Assembly: GCF_003627755.1 (NCBI RefSeq)
Contig: NZ_CP032695.1
Coordinates: 372,001 to 436,000, forward strand
Source: Rhizobium jaguaris
Lineage (GTDB): Bacteria > Pseudomonadota > Alphaproteobacteria > Rhizobiales > Rhizobiaceae
Direction: 5' to 3'
DNA length: 64,000 bases
Under the pieces are notes generated by a model. It made no database searches and was not told the DNA's origin. It worked only from the letters and a program-made list of their open reading frames with translations. Both the position numbers and the translations under genes were made by a program. Shown here piece by piece: positions 18,701 through 27,002 of the stretch (within the stretch, counting starts at the first letter, position 1; each line of letters starts with the position of its first letter).

Positions 18701-19315
18701 CAGCAGGAAGTTTCGCTGCAGGATTTCTCCGACCTTTTCAAACCGAGCGGCATCATCGACAAGTTCTTCACCGATTATCTCACTCCGTTCGTCAGCGTCC
18801 GGGGCAGGCAGCTGACCGAACTGGCCGGGCAGGGCGGGGGCCTCGGTCTTTCAAAGGATTCCCTGGCGCAGTTTGCGAGGGCACAAACGATCCGCGATGC
18901 CTTTTTCGGCGCCGGCGGCACGACGCCGCAGGCGAAATTCACGGTCGAGCCCTTCTTCCTCGATCCGAAGGCGCTCAAATCCTCCTTCATCCTCGACGAT
19001 GCCGAGCTGGATTATCGCCACGGTCCGGTTCGAGGCCAGGATTTTACTTGGCCAAGCAAGCTGGATTCCAGCACCGCGACATTGCGCATCAACCTTTTGG
19101 ACGGCACGTCGCAGACGCTGGAGCGCACCGGCAATTGGGCAGTCTTCCGCATGCTGAGCAATTCGGGGCTAGCCAATGTCAAGGGCCAGGATCAGTTCGT
19201 CTTCTCGATCGCGAAGGACAAGGTGCAGGCGAGCTTCAGACTTAAGGCCGGCAGCGTGACGAACCCGTTCAATCTCGATCTCTATTCCTCTTTCCGCTGC
19301 CCTGCGGCACTATAG
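15728..19315 (+). CDS. tssM: T6SS inner-membrane protein TssM (ImpL/IcmF)
   Basis: 1195 residues, normal length. Two transmembrane helices near the N-terminus (about 14-34 and 48-70) precede a cytoplasmic NTPase-like domain with an intact Walker A, GPPGTGKTT (138-146), and IDTAGRY as the B-site region. A third membrane helix (about 448-468) leads into the large periplasmic domain that spans the envelope and meets TssJ. In T6SSs of this kind an intact Walker A suggests ATP binding may power assembly; that is inference from the family. Confidence 0.96.
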   Translation: MLRTYLVTLLRPTSLIILLVLAALSVVFWLFGGTLAIKGVKPFADASLRVYIIIGVFVFYLLVTFLRHLLARRANARLINSMLANDELVSMGSDFSSGEIEIIRERFEKTLKTLRDNPVGGRRKRDFIYDMPWYIIIGPPGTGKTTILRNSGLNFPLAVDGDPALQGIGGTRNCDWWISDEAVLIDTAGRYTTQDINAGIDAAAWNGFLGLLKQHRRRRPINGVLLAVSIADVVLASDAERQKQAETLRQRLRELHRTFGMRLPVYLLFTKCDLIAGFEEFFDETQEEEREQIWGMTFDRDHEQMTFGRQFESGFTDLVARLERRLPLKLAAERSNSRRCRIYLFPHEFGSMASTLRGFVTDVFRINRSEAQPLLRGVYFTSGTQEGTPFDRLLGAMGRSFSLAPSQQLPMSGQGKAFFIRKLLTDIIFAEQNLVGRNTKLERRLATARYSAYAALVVFTVALSGFWLYGLSASLAQIKQTNDTADTLRDRLGAANLNRSLNTILPALDTASALRDNVSGSFGWFGQIVGIDARPQLASAAGATYDNVLGQFLLPTVTRRLQTQVQLLSSSGDNNNLLLRDQLETYLMLTTGQNFAKPKVEQEFAKQNDAAFALNPADHSRMDAHMEHLITLLPERTQPDSGTVGDARERLSRVPPALDIYRRMVTDADRRYQLTPISIVNVLGTSVLRADTAALGGNSVIPGFYTKNGFYNFFLPRLPEYIRNSTGTDWVLGNNAISNDAYNKVAQQIVAAYVKDYIASWRSAIGQVRVIDFDSLSRAQMVLQELSNPQSPLTALLNEVRENTELPLPAVKEGGAADEAASQAAAKVGGPAGLITAVAGEATDAMAKTAISTAFGNAPWPGTPIGDAFRPLNSLVDPQNPLGSLSQVQQLFGDMLGTVASVTSAPDPSAAAYDFIAQRAKSPINDSFSKLGAQAATKPEPVRSMVSFVSKRTLDQLMRQSYAYINGRWQQEVVPACNNILADRYPFALDSQQEVSLQDFSDLFKPSGIIDKFFTDYLTPFVSVRGRQLTELAGQGGGLGLSKDSLAQFARAQTIRDAFFGAGGTTPQAKFTVEPFFLDPKALKSSFILDDAELDYRHGPVRGQDFTWPSKLDSSTATLRINLLDGTSQTLERTGNWAVFRMLSNSGLANVKGQDQFVFSIAKDKVQASFRLKAGSVTNPFNLDLYSSFRCPAAL

Positions 19316-19328
19316 GCGCGGCGCGGCG

Positions 19329-20075
19329 ATGGAGGCGCAGGGCTATTTCGGCAAAGTTCCGTCGGTCGGCGATTTCGTTTTCCGAGCCCTGCCGGTTCGC
19401 ATGACGGAAATCTGGGCGAGCCAGATGCAGCGCTGGCTGGCCGCAGCACGGCCGGTTGGCGGCGCCTCTTTCCAGAAGTCCTTCCTGACATCGCCCGTCT
19501 GGCGGTTCGCTCTTGCGCGCGACGTCGTGAGCCCGGAAGGTTGGGTCGGACTTTTTGCGGGGTCGATCGATCGCGTCGGCCGCGAATTTCCCTTTACTGT
19601 CATGATATCGGTCGATCTCGATCCCGCCGCTCGGCAGCCGACTGCGACGATCGATGCGTTTTTCGATGGTCTGGAGGCCCGGATGCTCGCCTTCATGGAG
19701 GGGCAGGCCAGCCGGGAGGAGCTGGTTGCCGGGATTGATGTCTGCGCCGAAGCGCTGCGTGCAGCCCTCGAGCAGTTTCCTGCCCAAGGCGACCGGGAAC
19801 TGCTGTTGCCGCGTGACGGAGAGGATATGCTTTGCCTGTCCGGTCCAGCTGAGCACAGTTCATCGCGGACAGCCTATTGCTGGGCGGGCGCCGGCGGCGA
19901 GGCCTCCCGTCTTTGCCTCTGGTGGCATGACGACACCCGGATGCAGCCCGCCGCCCTCTGCGTCAGCCGCGGTCTTCCCGTCGCACAGGCCGCCATTCCC
20001 TTCCTCCTCGGCGAATGGCTGAAGCATGGCTGGACCCTGTCGGCTCTGCCAATCCGGGGCGAGGCAGAGGCGTGA
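19329..20075 (+). CDS. tagF: T6SS regulator TagF (ImpM)
   Basis: 248 residues. The N-terminal signature GYFGKVPSVGDFVFRALP and the segment SPVWRFAL are diagnostic of TagF. TagF is known to repress the T6SS after translation, often by interacting with Fha. The stop overlaps the pppA start by one base (TGATG). Its place beside pppA and ppkA puts the three control proteins together at the distal end of the cluster. Confidence 0.93.
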   Translation: MEAQGYFGKVPSVGDFVFRALPVRMTEIWASQMQRWLAAARPVGGASFQKSFLTSPVWRFALARDVVSPEGWVGLFAGSIDRVGREFPFTVMISVDLDPAARQPTATIDAFFDGLEARMLAFMEGQASREELVAGIDVCAEALRAALEQFPAQGDRELLLPRDGEDMLCLSGPAEHSSSRTAYCWAGAGGEASRLCLWWHDDTRMQPAALCVSRGLPVAQAAIPFLLGEWLKHGWTLSALPIRGEAEA

Positions 20076-20770
20076 TGACGGAACACCCGACAGCCAGATC
20101 GCCGTTCCTGGAGGCGGAGGCCGCGACCAGCCGCGGCCGCAAGCATGCAGTGAACGAGGACGCCTATACCGTCAATCTCAATGCCGGATTCTTCGCGGTC
20201 GCCGACGGCATGGGCGGGCATCGCGACGGCCATGTCGCCAGCGGCGCAATCATTTCACTGTTGGAGCGCACGCTCGATGGCGACGCGTCCTTCGAGCAGA
20301 GGATCGAGATGGCGACGCAGTCAATCCAGACCGTCAACAAGGTGCTCTACGACCAGACACTAGCCACGCCGGGAGCCGATATTTCCGGTTCGACGGTCGT
20401 CGCAGTCATCATCGATGAGAATTATGCATGTTGTCTCTGGGCTGGCGATTCTCGCCTTTATCTTTTCCGCAATAACTGTCTTTATCTGATTTCCGAGGAT
20501 CACGTAGGGGAAGGTGGCGTTCTGACGCGGGCGGTCGGCTCGTCTCCTTATATCGAGGTTGATCGGCGGATCATCGAAGTCAGGGATCGCGACGTCTTTC
20601 TGCTCTGCAGCGACGGGCTTCTCAAGGGTATGAGCGAGACGGCGGTCGCCGATCTTCTTGGGTCGGATGGCCATGCGCCCGTCGATCGGCTGCTGGCAAA
20701 ATCGATCGCCGGCGGGTCGGCGGACGATGTGACGGCCATTTTGGTTTGGGTGGGTTACCATGAGCGCTGA
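20075..20770 (+). CDS. pppA: T6SS PP2C serine/threonine phosphatase PppA
   Basis: 231 residues, one PP2C domain with all core motifs: NEDAY, VADGMGGH, GSTVVAV, WAGDSRLYLF, LLCSDGL and the closing DDVTAIL. It should reverse PpkA-driven phosphorylation of Fha and switch secretion off. The ATG at 20075 overlaps the tagF stop. The C-terminus overlaps ppkA by 11 bases. Confidence 0.93.
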   Translation: MTEHPTARSPFLEAEAATSRGRKHAVNEDAYTVNLNAGFFAVADGMGGHRDGHVASGAIISLLERTLDGDASFEQRIEMATQSIQTVNKVLYDQTLATPGADISGSTVVAVIIDENYACCLWAGDSRLYLFRNNCLYLISEDHVGEGGVLTRAVGSSPYIEVDRRIIEVRDRDVFLLCSDGLLKGMSETAVADLLGSDGHAPVDRLLAKSIAGGSADDVTAILVWVGYHER

Positions 20771-21707
20771 GGCGCAACGCGAGGATGTTGTCGATCTGCC
20801 GCTGCGGTCGCGGTGGCCGACGGTCGAGCCAGGTGCGATTCTTCGCGGCCGCTTCGAGCTGATTGCCGAAATCGGTCGCGGCGGCCTTTCGGTGGTCTAC
20901 AAAGCGAGGGATCTGGTCGCCGCCAGGGCGGGCTTCGCCAACGCCTTCGTCGCCTTGAAGATCATCGTCGAGGATGCCGAAACCGATCAGGACATTCTTG
21001 CGCTCATGTACCGTGAGGCGCGCCGGCTGCGCGACCTCCAGCATCCGAACATCGTGCGCGTCTATGACATGGACCGCGACGGCAACGTCCATTTCATGGT
21101 CATGGAACATCTGGAAGGGCAAACGCTGGCGAAAATCCTGCGGGAGGCGGGAGAACATCGCTTGGAGCTTGCTCAGATCGAAAGAATCGTCGCCGACATT
21201 TCTGCCGCCCTTCGGTATGCCCACGCCAATAACATCATTCACGCCGACCTCAAGCCGGGGAATGTTTTCATCGAGCGCAGCGGCCGGGTGAAGCTCATCG
21301 ATTTCAATATTGCCTATCCGGTCGCGCGGGTCTCGCGCCTCGGCGAGGAGGATACGGTGCGGATCCTCGGCCGCCTCGGTGCCGTCACGCCGATCTACGC
21401 CTCGCCGCAGCGCCTGATGGGCGCAGAGCCCAGCGAGGGCGACGACATCTATTCCCTCGGCGTCATAACCTATCTGATGCTGACAGGAGAAAGGCCCTTC
21501 GGTGCCGCCAACGCCTTGGAGGCACAGGCGAATGGCATTTCCTCAGCACTCCCGGGCGGCCTTTCGAAACGCCAGCGCGCGGCACTTCATAATGCCCTGT
21601 CGCTGGACGACCGCCATCGAACAGCGTCGGCGGAGCATTTCTCCACCCAATTCACCAAGCCATTGATCATTGCGCTGATGGACACCATCCGGAAACTGCC
21701 CGGCTGA
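20760..21707 (+). CDS. ppkA: T6SS serine/threonine kinase PpkA, short soluble form
   Basis: 315 residues, essentially only a Hanks-type kinase domain: glycine loop IGRGGLSVVYKARD, VALKIIV lysine, catalytic loop HADLKPGN, metal loop IDFN and TPIYASPQRL in the activation segment. The catalytic Asp, Asn and metal Asp are kept, but HRD is HAD and DFG is DFN, so this is a non-RD kinase. There is no transmembrane helix or periplasmic sensor domain, unlike the long PpkA of Pseudomonas, so it is likely cytoplasmic with another input. It is the last gene before a strong terminator. Confidence 0.92.
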   Translation: MSAEAQREDVVDLPLRSRWPTVEPGAILRGRFELIAEIGRGGLSVVYKARDLVAARAGFANAFVALKIIVEDAETDQDILALMYREARRLRDLQHPNIVRVYDMDRDGNVHFMVMEHLEGQTLAKILREAGEHRLELAQIERIVADISAALRYAHANNIIHADLKPGNVFIERSGRVKLIDFNIAYPVARVSRLGEEDTVRILGRLGAVTPIYASPQRLMGAEPSEGDDIYSLGVITYLMLTGERPFGAANALEAQANGISSALPGGLSKRQRAALHNALSLDDRHRTASAEHFSTQFTKPLIIALMDTIRKLPG

Positions 21708-21756
21708 AGCTTGGCGGGACAGGCCACACGCGTTGGCGAGAAACCCATCCGCAGTT

Positions 21757-21790
21757 CCAATCCCAGCAATACCTGGGATTGGTTTGGCTT
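21757..21790 (+). terminator. Rho-independent terminator of the T6SS cluster
   Basis: A perfect 10-base-pair stem, CCAATCCCAG (21757-21766) and CTGGGATTGG (21773-21782), with a six-base loop, followed by TTTGGCTTGTT. It lies 50 bases after ppkA and between convergent genes. Confidence 0.75.
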
Positions 21791-21844
21791 GTTCAAATAA
21801 TCAAGCATCACACTGCCGGTTTGCTGCAGTTATTTCGAGCCCGT

Positions 21845-23002
21845 TCAGTGCTCGAGGAAGACGTAGTTCATCCAGCTGCTCATACGCAGGAGGACCTTGC
21901 GAAGGATCGCGACATGGTGCCAGTGGTCGGTATAGACCGCGACCGATGCGACGGCGCCCCCTGGCAGCTGATACTGGTCGGTCGGCTCTAGCAGTTCGAT
22001 GCCCGCCAGCGTCTGTCCTGGGGCGACGCGTTCGGGCGACTGCGGGTCTATCAGCGCTCCGCTCGGCTGAAGCTGACCCTGGGCCATCACATCGATGACT
22101 TGTGCGACGCGGGCCTTGAAGATCTTGCCGGGAACCGCCCTGAACGCGACCTCGGCTTCATCACCGGCGCGCACACGCTGCAACGAATTCTGAATGAACG
22201 CAGCGGCAAGGATTCGGTCCGCACTATCGATGAACACCATAACCGGACGCAGCGGCAATGGGTTCGCCATCATCCCCGGACGGAGAAAGACTTGCGTCAC
22301 GTAACCGTCGCTAGGTGCGCGCACCGTCGTCTGATCCAGCTCGTATTCCGCATTGCCCAGTTCCGCCTTCAGTCTGGCCACGGTAGGATTCGTGCCATTG
22401 ATGTCGGATTCATAAGCGAGTCTCGCCTGCGCCGCCTGCGCGCGTGCCGTGTCGGCGGTCGCTTCGGCCGTCAGATAAAGCCCGCGGCGGTTTTCGACTT
22501 CGAGTTCGGAATAGACAGCGCCCCGGCCACTGGATTTCGCGTTCTCGTTTGAGTCCTGGAATTTCTGGAACGCCTGCAACGCACGATCTCGCGAGGCTTC
22601 TGCTCCGACCACCCCGGCATTGGCGGCATCGAGCGCAGCCTTCAATTGAAGGACATTCTGCTCCGCCTCGGCCAGCGCTGCCCTCTTTTGATCGACGACG
22701 AACTGGTATGGTCGCGGATCGATGCGGAAGAGGACATCGCCCTTCTTCAGCGGCACATTTGGCGTGACGGGCACTTCCACGACCTGCCCGCCGACAGTGG
22801 GGATGACGGGTGCAGAGGTGAAATAGATGCGCCCATCGCTGGAATAGGGATGGTTGTAGCTCATGATAAGCAGCAGGGCGGAGATCAGAAAGATCCCGCC
22901 AAGGACGGCCGTTGCAAGCGTCCATTGGTTTACCGGAATCCGGAACACCTTAAAGATCGTCCAGCAGATCGCGGCATAGGTAAGAATAAGGAGCAGATCC
23001 AT
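21845..23002 (-). CDS. HlyD/EmrA-family periplasmic adaptor (YiaV-like)
   Basis: 385 residues. An N-terminal helix pair (about 1-20 and 28-52) anchors the protein in the inner membrane. The lipoyl-like halves (TVGGQVVEVPVTPNVPLKKGDVLF and TTVRAPSDGYVTQVFLRPG) flank a long coiled-coil hairpin (about 100-215). These adaptors join inner-membrane pumps to outer-membrane channels, or act in envelope upkeep. The upstream gene encodes the DUF3302 protein, the same pair as yiaV-yiaW of enteric bacteria, and the genes overlap by one base. No pump or TolC-like gene is next to it. Confidence 0.88.
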   Translation of the reverse strand: MDLLLILTYAAICWTIFKVFRIPVNQWTLATAVLGGIFLISALLLIMSYNHPYSSDGRIYFTSAPVIPTVGGQVVEVPVTPNVPLKKGDVLFRIDPRPYQFVVDQKRAALAEAEQNVLQLKAALDAANAGVVGAEASRDRALQAFQKFQDSNENAKSSGRGAVYSELEVENRRGLYLTAEATADTARAQAAQARLAYESDINGTNPTVARLKAELGNAEYELDQTTVRAPSDGYVTQVFLRPGMMANPLPLRPVMVFIDSADRILAAAFIQNSLQRVRAGDEAEVAFRAVPGKIFKARVAQVIDVMAQGQLQPSGALIDPQSPERVAPGQTLAGIELLEPTDQYQLPGGAVASVAVYTDHWHHVAILRKVLLRMSSWMNYVFLEH

Positions 23003-23343
23003 CAGACTTTTTCCTTCTCCGACGGGCGGGCCTCAAGCTCGGCGATGCGAGCGTGAAGGCGTGCGATTTCGGCGTTCGCTTCGGCCTCGTGCGTGAACTT
23101 GCCATCGGGCCGCATTCCCCAACCGCGGTCCTCCCGATAGAGGGTCGCCCAAATGAACAGAAACGGCCAGATGACGTGCAACGTGAACAGGCTCACCCAT
23201 CCAGCGATATGGATCGCGTCCTGGTGCGGATGATTGCGAGCCTTGGCGATCAGATGCGGGATGTCGTGAATTGCGATCACTGCGTAGAACAGGGTGATCA
23301 CCACGAAAAACAGCACCCCAAGTGCAAAATAGTCAAGAAACAC
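23002..23343 (-). CDS. DUF3302 inner-membrane protein (YiaW-like)
   Basis: 113 residues with two membrane helices (about 5-25 and 48-68), the short motif WGMRPDGKFTHEAE after the second helix, and a C-terminal coiled coil. DUF3302 proteins are regularly found before a YiaV-like adaptor, as here. Function is not established; a structural partner of the adaptor is likely. GGAGGGAC precedes the start closely. Confidence 0.82.
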   Translation of the reverse strand: MFLDYFALGVLFFVVITLFYAVIAIHDIPHLIAKARNHPHQDAIHIAGWVSLFTLHVIWPFLFIWATLYREDRGWGMRPDGKFTHEAEANAEIARLHARIAELEARPSEKEKV

Positions 23344-23485
23344 AGTCCCTCCTTTCCGGCTGGCGCAGCCGAGCCAACCGGCCTTGGTCTAGGAGGAGAT
23401 AGTAGCGCTGCGACGCCCCGAACGCCCGTAACATCACGTATCGTCTATCGGCAGGGGCGCGGACGTGTCGCAAAATTCGTGTTTG

Positions 23486-25264
23486 TCAGGGGGAGATTGC
23501 AATCCCGGCCGATCTTAGTCCTTCAAGAAAGCGGTCCTGGTCCGACGGGCGCTGCAGGCGTTTAGCGACTTCCTTGCGAATATTGGCCAACAAAGCTGGT
23601 GCGTTCGCCTTCAGCCAGGCTTCTTCTTGGTGGGCATCCTCGAGCTTGCCCTGAGCCCCGAATACCGCGAGCAGGACGAGATGGTGCATGGGGTTGTATT
23701 TGAGATCGGCCATGCGCCCCCAAAGTTCGGCCGCCTGGTAGTCGCCACGCATGTAGGCACAGAGCGCCAACCCCACCTCGTAGTATCCTATCGGGCCTGG
23801 ATTTCTGTTGATCGCGCTCGACATCAGTTCACAACCCGTGTCCCATTTTCCGGAGAAAGCGAGCCGAAAACCATATTCGCCAGCGACTTCGGTGTCGTTG
23901 GGATTGATGGCGTAGGCGGCTGCTCCCGCCCTTAATGCTGCGTCGACATCGCCTTGGAAAAAATTCGCGAGCATTAGTGCCTGCAAAGCCCGTGCATTTT
24001 GCGGGTCTAGGTCCACGGCGCGCTTGGCTGTATCAACGGCAAGCGTCAACGGCTCGGCCAATCGCCGCATATCGAGCTGGTATTGGAACCTGACCTCGTC
24101 CAGATAGGTCAGGGAAAGCAATGCCCATGCGGTCGAATAGTTCGGCAGACGCTCGGTCGTGCGTTTGAGACAGTCGAGGACCGCATCATGGTTTTGCGGA
24201 TTAAGATCAACCCGGTAGCTGTAATAGGACAAGGTGCAGGCGTAGGCATCCCAGTCGTCGGGTGGAGACTGGGCCACGCGTGCAGCATCGGCCTGGAAGA
24301 TGACGCCATAAGGTTGGGCAAGAGCTGTTGCGACACGCTGCGCGACATCGGCTTCGACCTCCAAGACATCCTGAACGCGAAGGTCCCTGTCGTAGTTGCT
24401 CGCCCAAATCACCGATCCGTCGGCTCGGTGGACCAGCCTGGCAGTCAGCCGAAGTTTGTCTCCGCCGACGCGCACGCCTCCCTGCAGTGCGTAGCGCGGT
24501 TCCTCTTGCTGGATACCCGGTCCGGAAGATGGCTCTCTCGTAATAACGGCGATTTCCTTGAATTTTGCCAGTTCGCCAATGACCTCGTCGGTAAGTCCGC
24601 GGGCGATGTCGGAAGGCTCTCCCTGCTTGGAAATTTCTTCGAACGGTTCGACGAGCACCTCGGGTGTGACCAGGCTCATGGAGGCCGAGGTGGTCTTGCG
24701 TGCCCAGGGCAACGGGAAGAAGAAGGCGGTGATCGCAATCAACAGTGCGAGGGCGACGGCCGCCGGCAGCGCGTACCATGCCCATGAGAAACGAGGTGAC
24801 CGATCTTTATGCTCCGCGGCCGGTACCGGTTTCGGCATTTCGGAGGCGCTCGCAAAGCCGTCCTCCGCCGTCGGTTGATCGTGAGGCCTTTCAGCGGCGG
24901 CGTAGCGAAAACAGGGGACATAGGCACCCTTCGGAATCGTAATTTCAACCTGGTCCGTCTGCCCTGCGACCAGATAGTAGCGTTCGAGTCCCCGGCGTAT
25001 GCGGCCCGCCTCTATTCTGACGACCGGGTCATTCTGTGCGTCGAAGGAAGGGTCCCGTGTGAAGACCTCCTGTGCAATCGTATAGGCCTTGAGATAGTCC
25101 GCACGCCCCGCGAGCGTCTCTTCTACAATGTATTCCAGGAATCTGCGGCCCCGCTCGGGTGCGAGAAACTCGTCACTTGCAAGGATCCGCTCAAGTTGCT
25201 CTCTGATTTCGCTGATTTCTGGGGAGGACGCACTTTCCCCGCCGCTTGCTCGCGCACTTTGCAT
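23486..25264 (-). CDS. Membrane-anchored TolB-like/TPR regulator (often labelled adenylate cyclase, but no cyclase domain)
   Basis: 592 residues. The N-terminal 110 residues form a soluble domain common in rhizobial proteins of this type (FLAPERGRRFLEYIVEE, NDPVVRIEAGRIRRGLERYY). A single transmembrane helix lies at about 158-187. Then comes a TolB N-terminal-like domain that senses or scaffolds (RGLTDEVIGELAKFK, LQGGVRVGGDKLRLTARL) and at least four tetratricopeptide-like repeats to the end. Homologues are often annotated as adenylate cyclases because related genes carry such a domain, but none is present here. It is a lone gene, divergent from the small gene at 25375. Confidence 0.75.
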   Translation of the reverse strand: MQSARASGGESASSPEISEIREQLERILASDEFLAPERGRRFLEYIVEETLAGRADYLKAYTIAQEVFTRDPSFDAQNDPVVRIEAGRIRRGLERYYLVAGQTDQVEITIPKGAYVPCFRYAAAERPHDQPTAEDGFASASEMPKPVPAAEHKDRSPRFSWAWYALPAAVALALLIAITAFFFPLPWARKTTSASMSLVTPEVLVEPFEEISKQGEPSDIARGLTDEVIGELAKFKEIAVITREPSSGPGIQQEEPRYALQGGVRVGGDKLRLTARLVHRADGSVIWASNYDRDLRVQDVLEVEADVAQRVATALAQPYGVIFQADAARVAQSPPDDWDAYACTLSYYSYRVDLNPQNHDAVLDCLKRTTERLPNYSTAWALLSLTYLDEVRFQYQLDMRRLAEPLTLAVDTAKRAVDLDPQNARALQALMLANFFQGDVDAALRAGAAAYAINPNDTEVAGEYGFRLAFSGKWDTGCELMSSAINRNPGPIGYYEVGLALCAYMRGDYQAAELWGRMADLKYNPMHHLVLLAVFGAQGKLEDAHQEEAWLKANAPALLANIRKEVAKRLQRPSDQDRFLEGLRSAGIAISP

Positions 25265-25374
25265 GATGTCCCCTCGCGCCTTGTCGACGTCTGTACCCTC
25301 GTATGTTCCTGTATATTACACCTCTAATCTAGGTGGTGCCAATATAATGTCTCAATCTAAATGGCGTACCCCAG

Positions 25375-25698
25375 ATGAGTGAGGCGAGGATAATGTCGGA
25401 AGAAAACAATTCAGCGCACTTGTCCGCCCTCGCAATTTTGGAGGTACGCTTCCCTGACGAGGTCATGCGAGTACAACAGCTCATCAAGATTGACGAAACC
25501 TTTCGCAGCATGTGTGAAGATTTGGCTGCAGCCGTCGAAACACTCACCCATGTCGACCGCTTGCCGGAAAGCGTACGTGAGACGCGACGACAGGAATACG
25601 CCGATCTCGTCGACGCTCTTGTAAACGAAATACACGATGCGATCCGGCGCTCGAACGTCGTGGTGTTGAGACGGCCGGCCGACCGGCCCAAGTCATAA
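25375..25698 (+). CDS. Small hypothetical protein
   Basis: 107 residues, acidic and mostly helical, with a likely coiled coil in the centre (about 25-85) and no signal or membrane segment. A second in-frame ATG lies at 25393, but an AGGA only two bases before it makes that start poor. It is divergent from the TolB/TPR gene with 110 bases between. I do not recognise the family. Coding potential is supported by the frame using high-GC third positions and by the lack of a better frame on either strand. Confidence 0.5.
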   Translation: MSEARIMSEENNSAHLSALAILEVRFPDEVMRVQQLIKIDETFRSMCEDLAAAVETLTHVDRLPESVRETRRQEYADLVDALVNEIHDAIRRSNVVVLRRPADRPKS

Positions 25699-25788
25699 TG
25701 CCGTCGCGAAAGCGATCATGCCAAGATGATCGTATCCGGCAAGAGCCGAGGGCAGTGTGATTAGACGTCGTCTTGATCACAATAGGCC

Positions 25789-26913
25789 TCAAACGGATGC
25801 CGCAGCGGGCTTATCGTCGGGACGTGGTGCCGGGCTCGCCCAGGCAGCGAGCAGATCGTAGAAGACGCCGAGAACGACCGGGCCGAGAAATAAACCAACC
25901 AGGCCATGCGACAAAGCCCCTCCGATGACACCCAACAAGATGACCGACATGGGGGTGGACAAGCCGCGCGAGATCAAGATTGGCTTTAGGAAATTATCAA
26001 GAACGGTGACCGGCACCGAAAGGAGTGTAAACAGCAACGCTTCCGAGAAGGACCATGTGAACCAACCCCAAATGACCAGGGGCAATAGCACAAGGCCCGG
26101 CCCAATCTGTGCGATGCACAATATGAAGACGATGAAGGTCAGTGCTCCACGCGCAGGGACGTCGAACACTACGAATAACAGCCCGCAGAGCAGCGTCTGC
26201 AATAATGCTATACCAATGACGCCCCGGGAAACATTGCGCACCGTCATGCCTGCGAGTTGAACGAAGTCGGTGCCTCTTTTTCCCCCGACGCGCATGGCAA
26301 CAATGTTGACTGCCGTGATGAGCCGGCTCCTTGCAACGAGGAAGAAGCCGCACAGCAATACTGATGCGATAAAGCTTAGAACGTTGCCTCCGAAGGCCGC
26401 TGTTCTCTCGAGGATGACTCCGGCCAATTCCCGTATAGGTCCCTGAAATTGCTTCAACATCGCCGCGAAGTTGGCTACGGCGTAGTTCCATGCTTGGTAA
26501 AGGCGCTCGCCGAACGGAGCCCAATCTCTTAGGCTTTGAGGAGCCGTCGGCAACACGATCGTCCCTTCTTTCATGCCGGTCAAGAACCCCTGTGTAGCGT
26601 CGGCAAAGCTGAACACTATGGCCGCCACCGGCGCGATAATGACGACCAGGCACGCGACGACGATCAAAGTCGCAGCAATTACGCCGCGGCCGCCCAGAAG
26701 CGTCGAGAGCAGATGAAAGAGCGGAAAAAGAGCGATCGCCAATATCGCGGCCCAGGCAATGATCGATATGAAAGGCGCGATGACTGTGAAGGACCAATAA
26801 GCGAAGAGGCCAATGATGCCAAATCGGATGAAATCGCTTATGCGCGCGTCAGTCGAGGCGTGGCTCCGCTGAACTTCGTCAGCGGCCGTGCTTTTGTAGT
26901 AGTCGTCATGCAT
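25789..26913 (-). CDS. AI-2E family (UPF0118) membrane transporter
   Basis: 374 residues with about eight membrane helices and the family pattern: two N-terminal helices, a pair at about 65-110, a central soluble region, and the conserved C-terminal GVIGGALSHGLVGLFLGPV. Members include the autoinducer-2 exporter TqsA and Na+/H+ antiporters, so the substrate cannot be told. The family call is firm; the role is open. The gene is alone on the minus strand, 89 bases downstream of ppk2, and could be cotranscribed with it. Confidence 0.88.
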   Translation of the reverse strand: MHDDYYKSTAADEVQRSHASTDARISDFIRFGIIGLFAYWSFTVIAPFISIIAWAAILAIALFPLFHLLSTLLGGRGVIAATLIVVACLVVIIAPVAAIVFSFADATQGFLTGMKEGTIVLPTAPQSLRDWAPFGERLYQAWNYAVANFAAMLKQFQGPIRELAGVILERTAAFGGNVLSFIASVLLCGFFLVARSRLITAVNIVAMRVGGKRGTDFVQLAGMTVRNVSRGVIGIALLQTLLCGLLFVVFDVPARGALTFIVFILCIAQIGPGLVLLPLVIWGWFTWSFSEALLFTLLSVPVTVLDNFLKPILISRGLSTPMSVILLGVIGGALSHGLVGLFLGPVVLGVFYDLLAAWASPAPRPDDKPAAASV

Positions 26914-27002
26914 TGGTGCTATCCCGCTACTTCCCCGTTAGGAGGCCGCTGAACTGGTTTCGTGCTGATGGACTTTGGCATTCGCCGCGCTGATCCCGCT
27001 GC

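Noticed and set aside
23486..25264. Adenylate cyclase
   Set aside because: The usual database label for such proteins; no class III cyclase domain is present in this one, only a TolB-like and TPR part.
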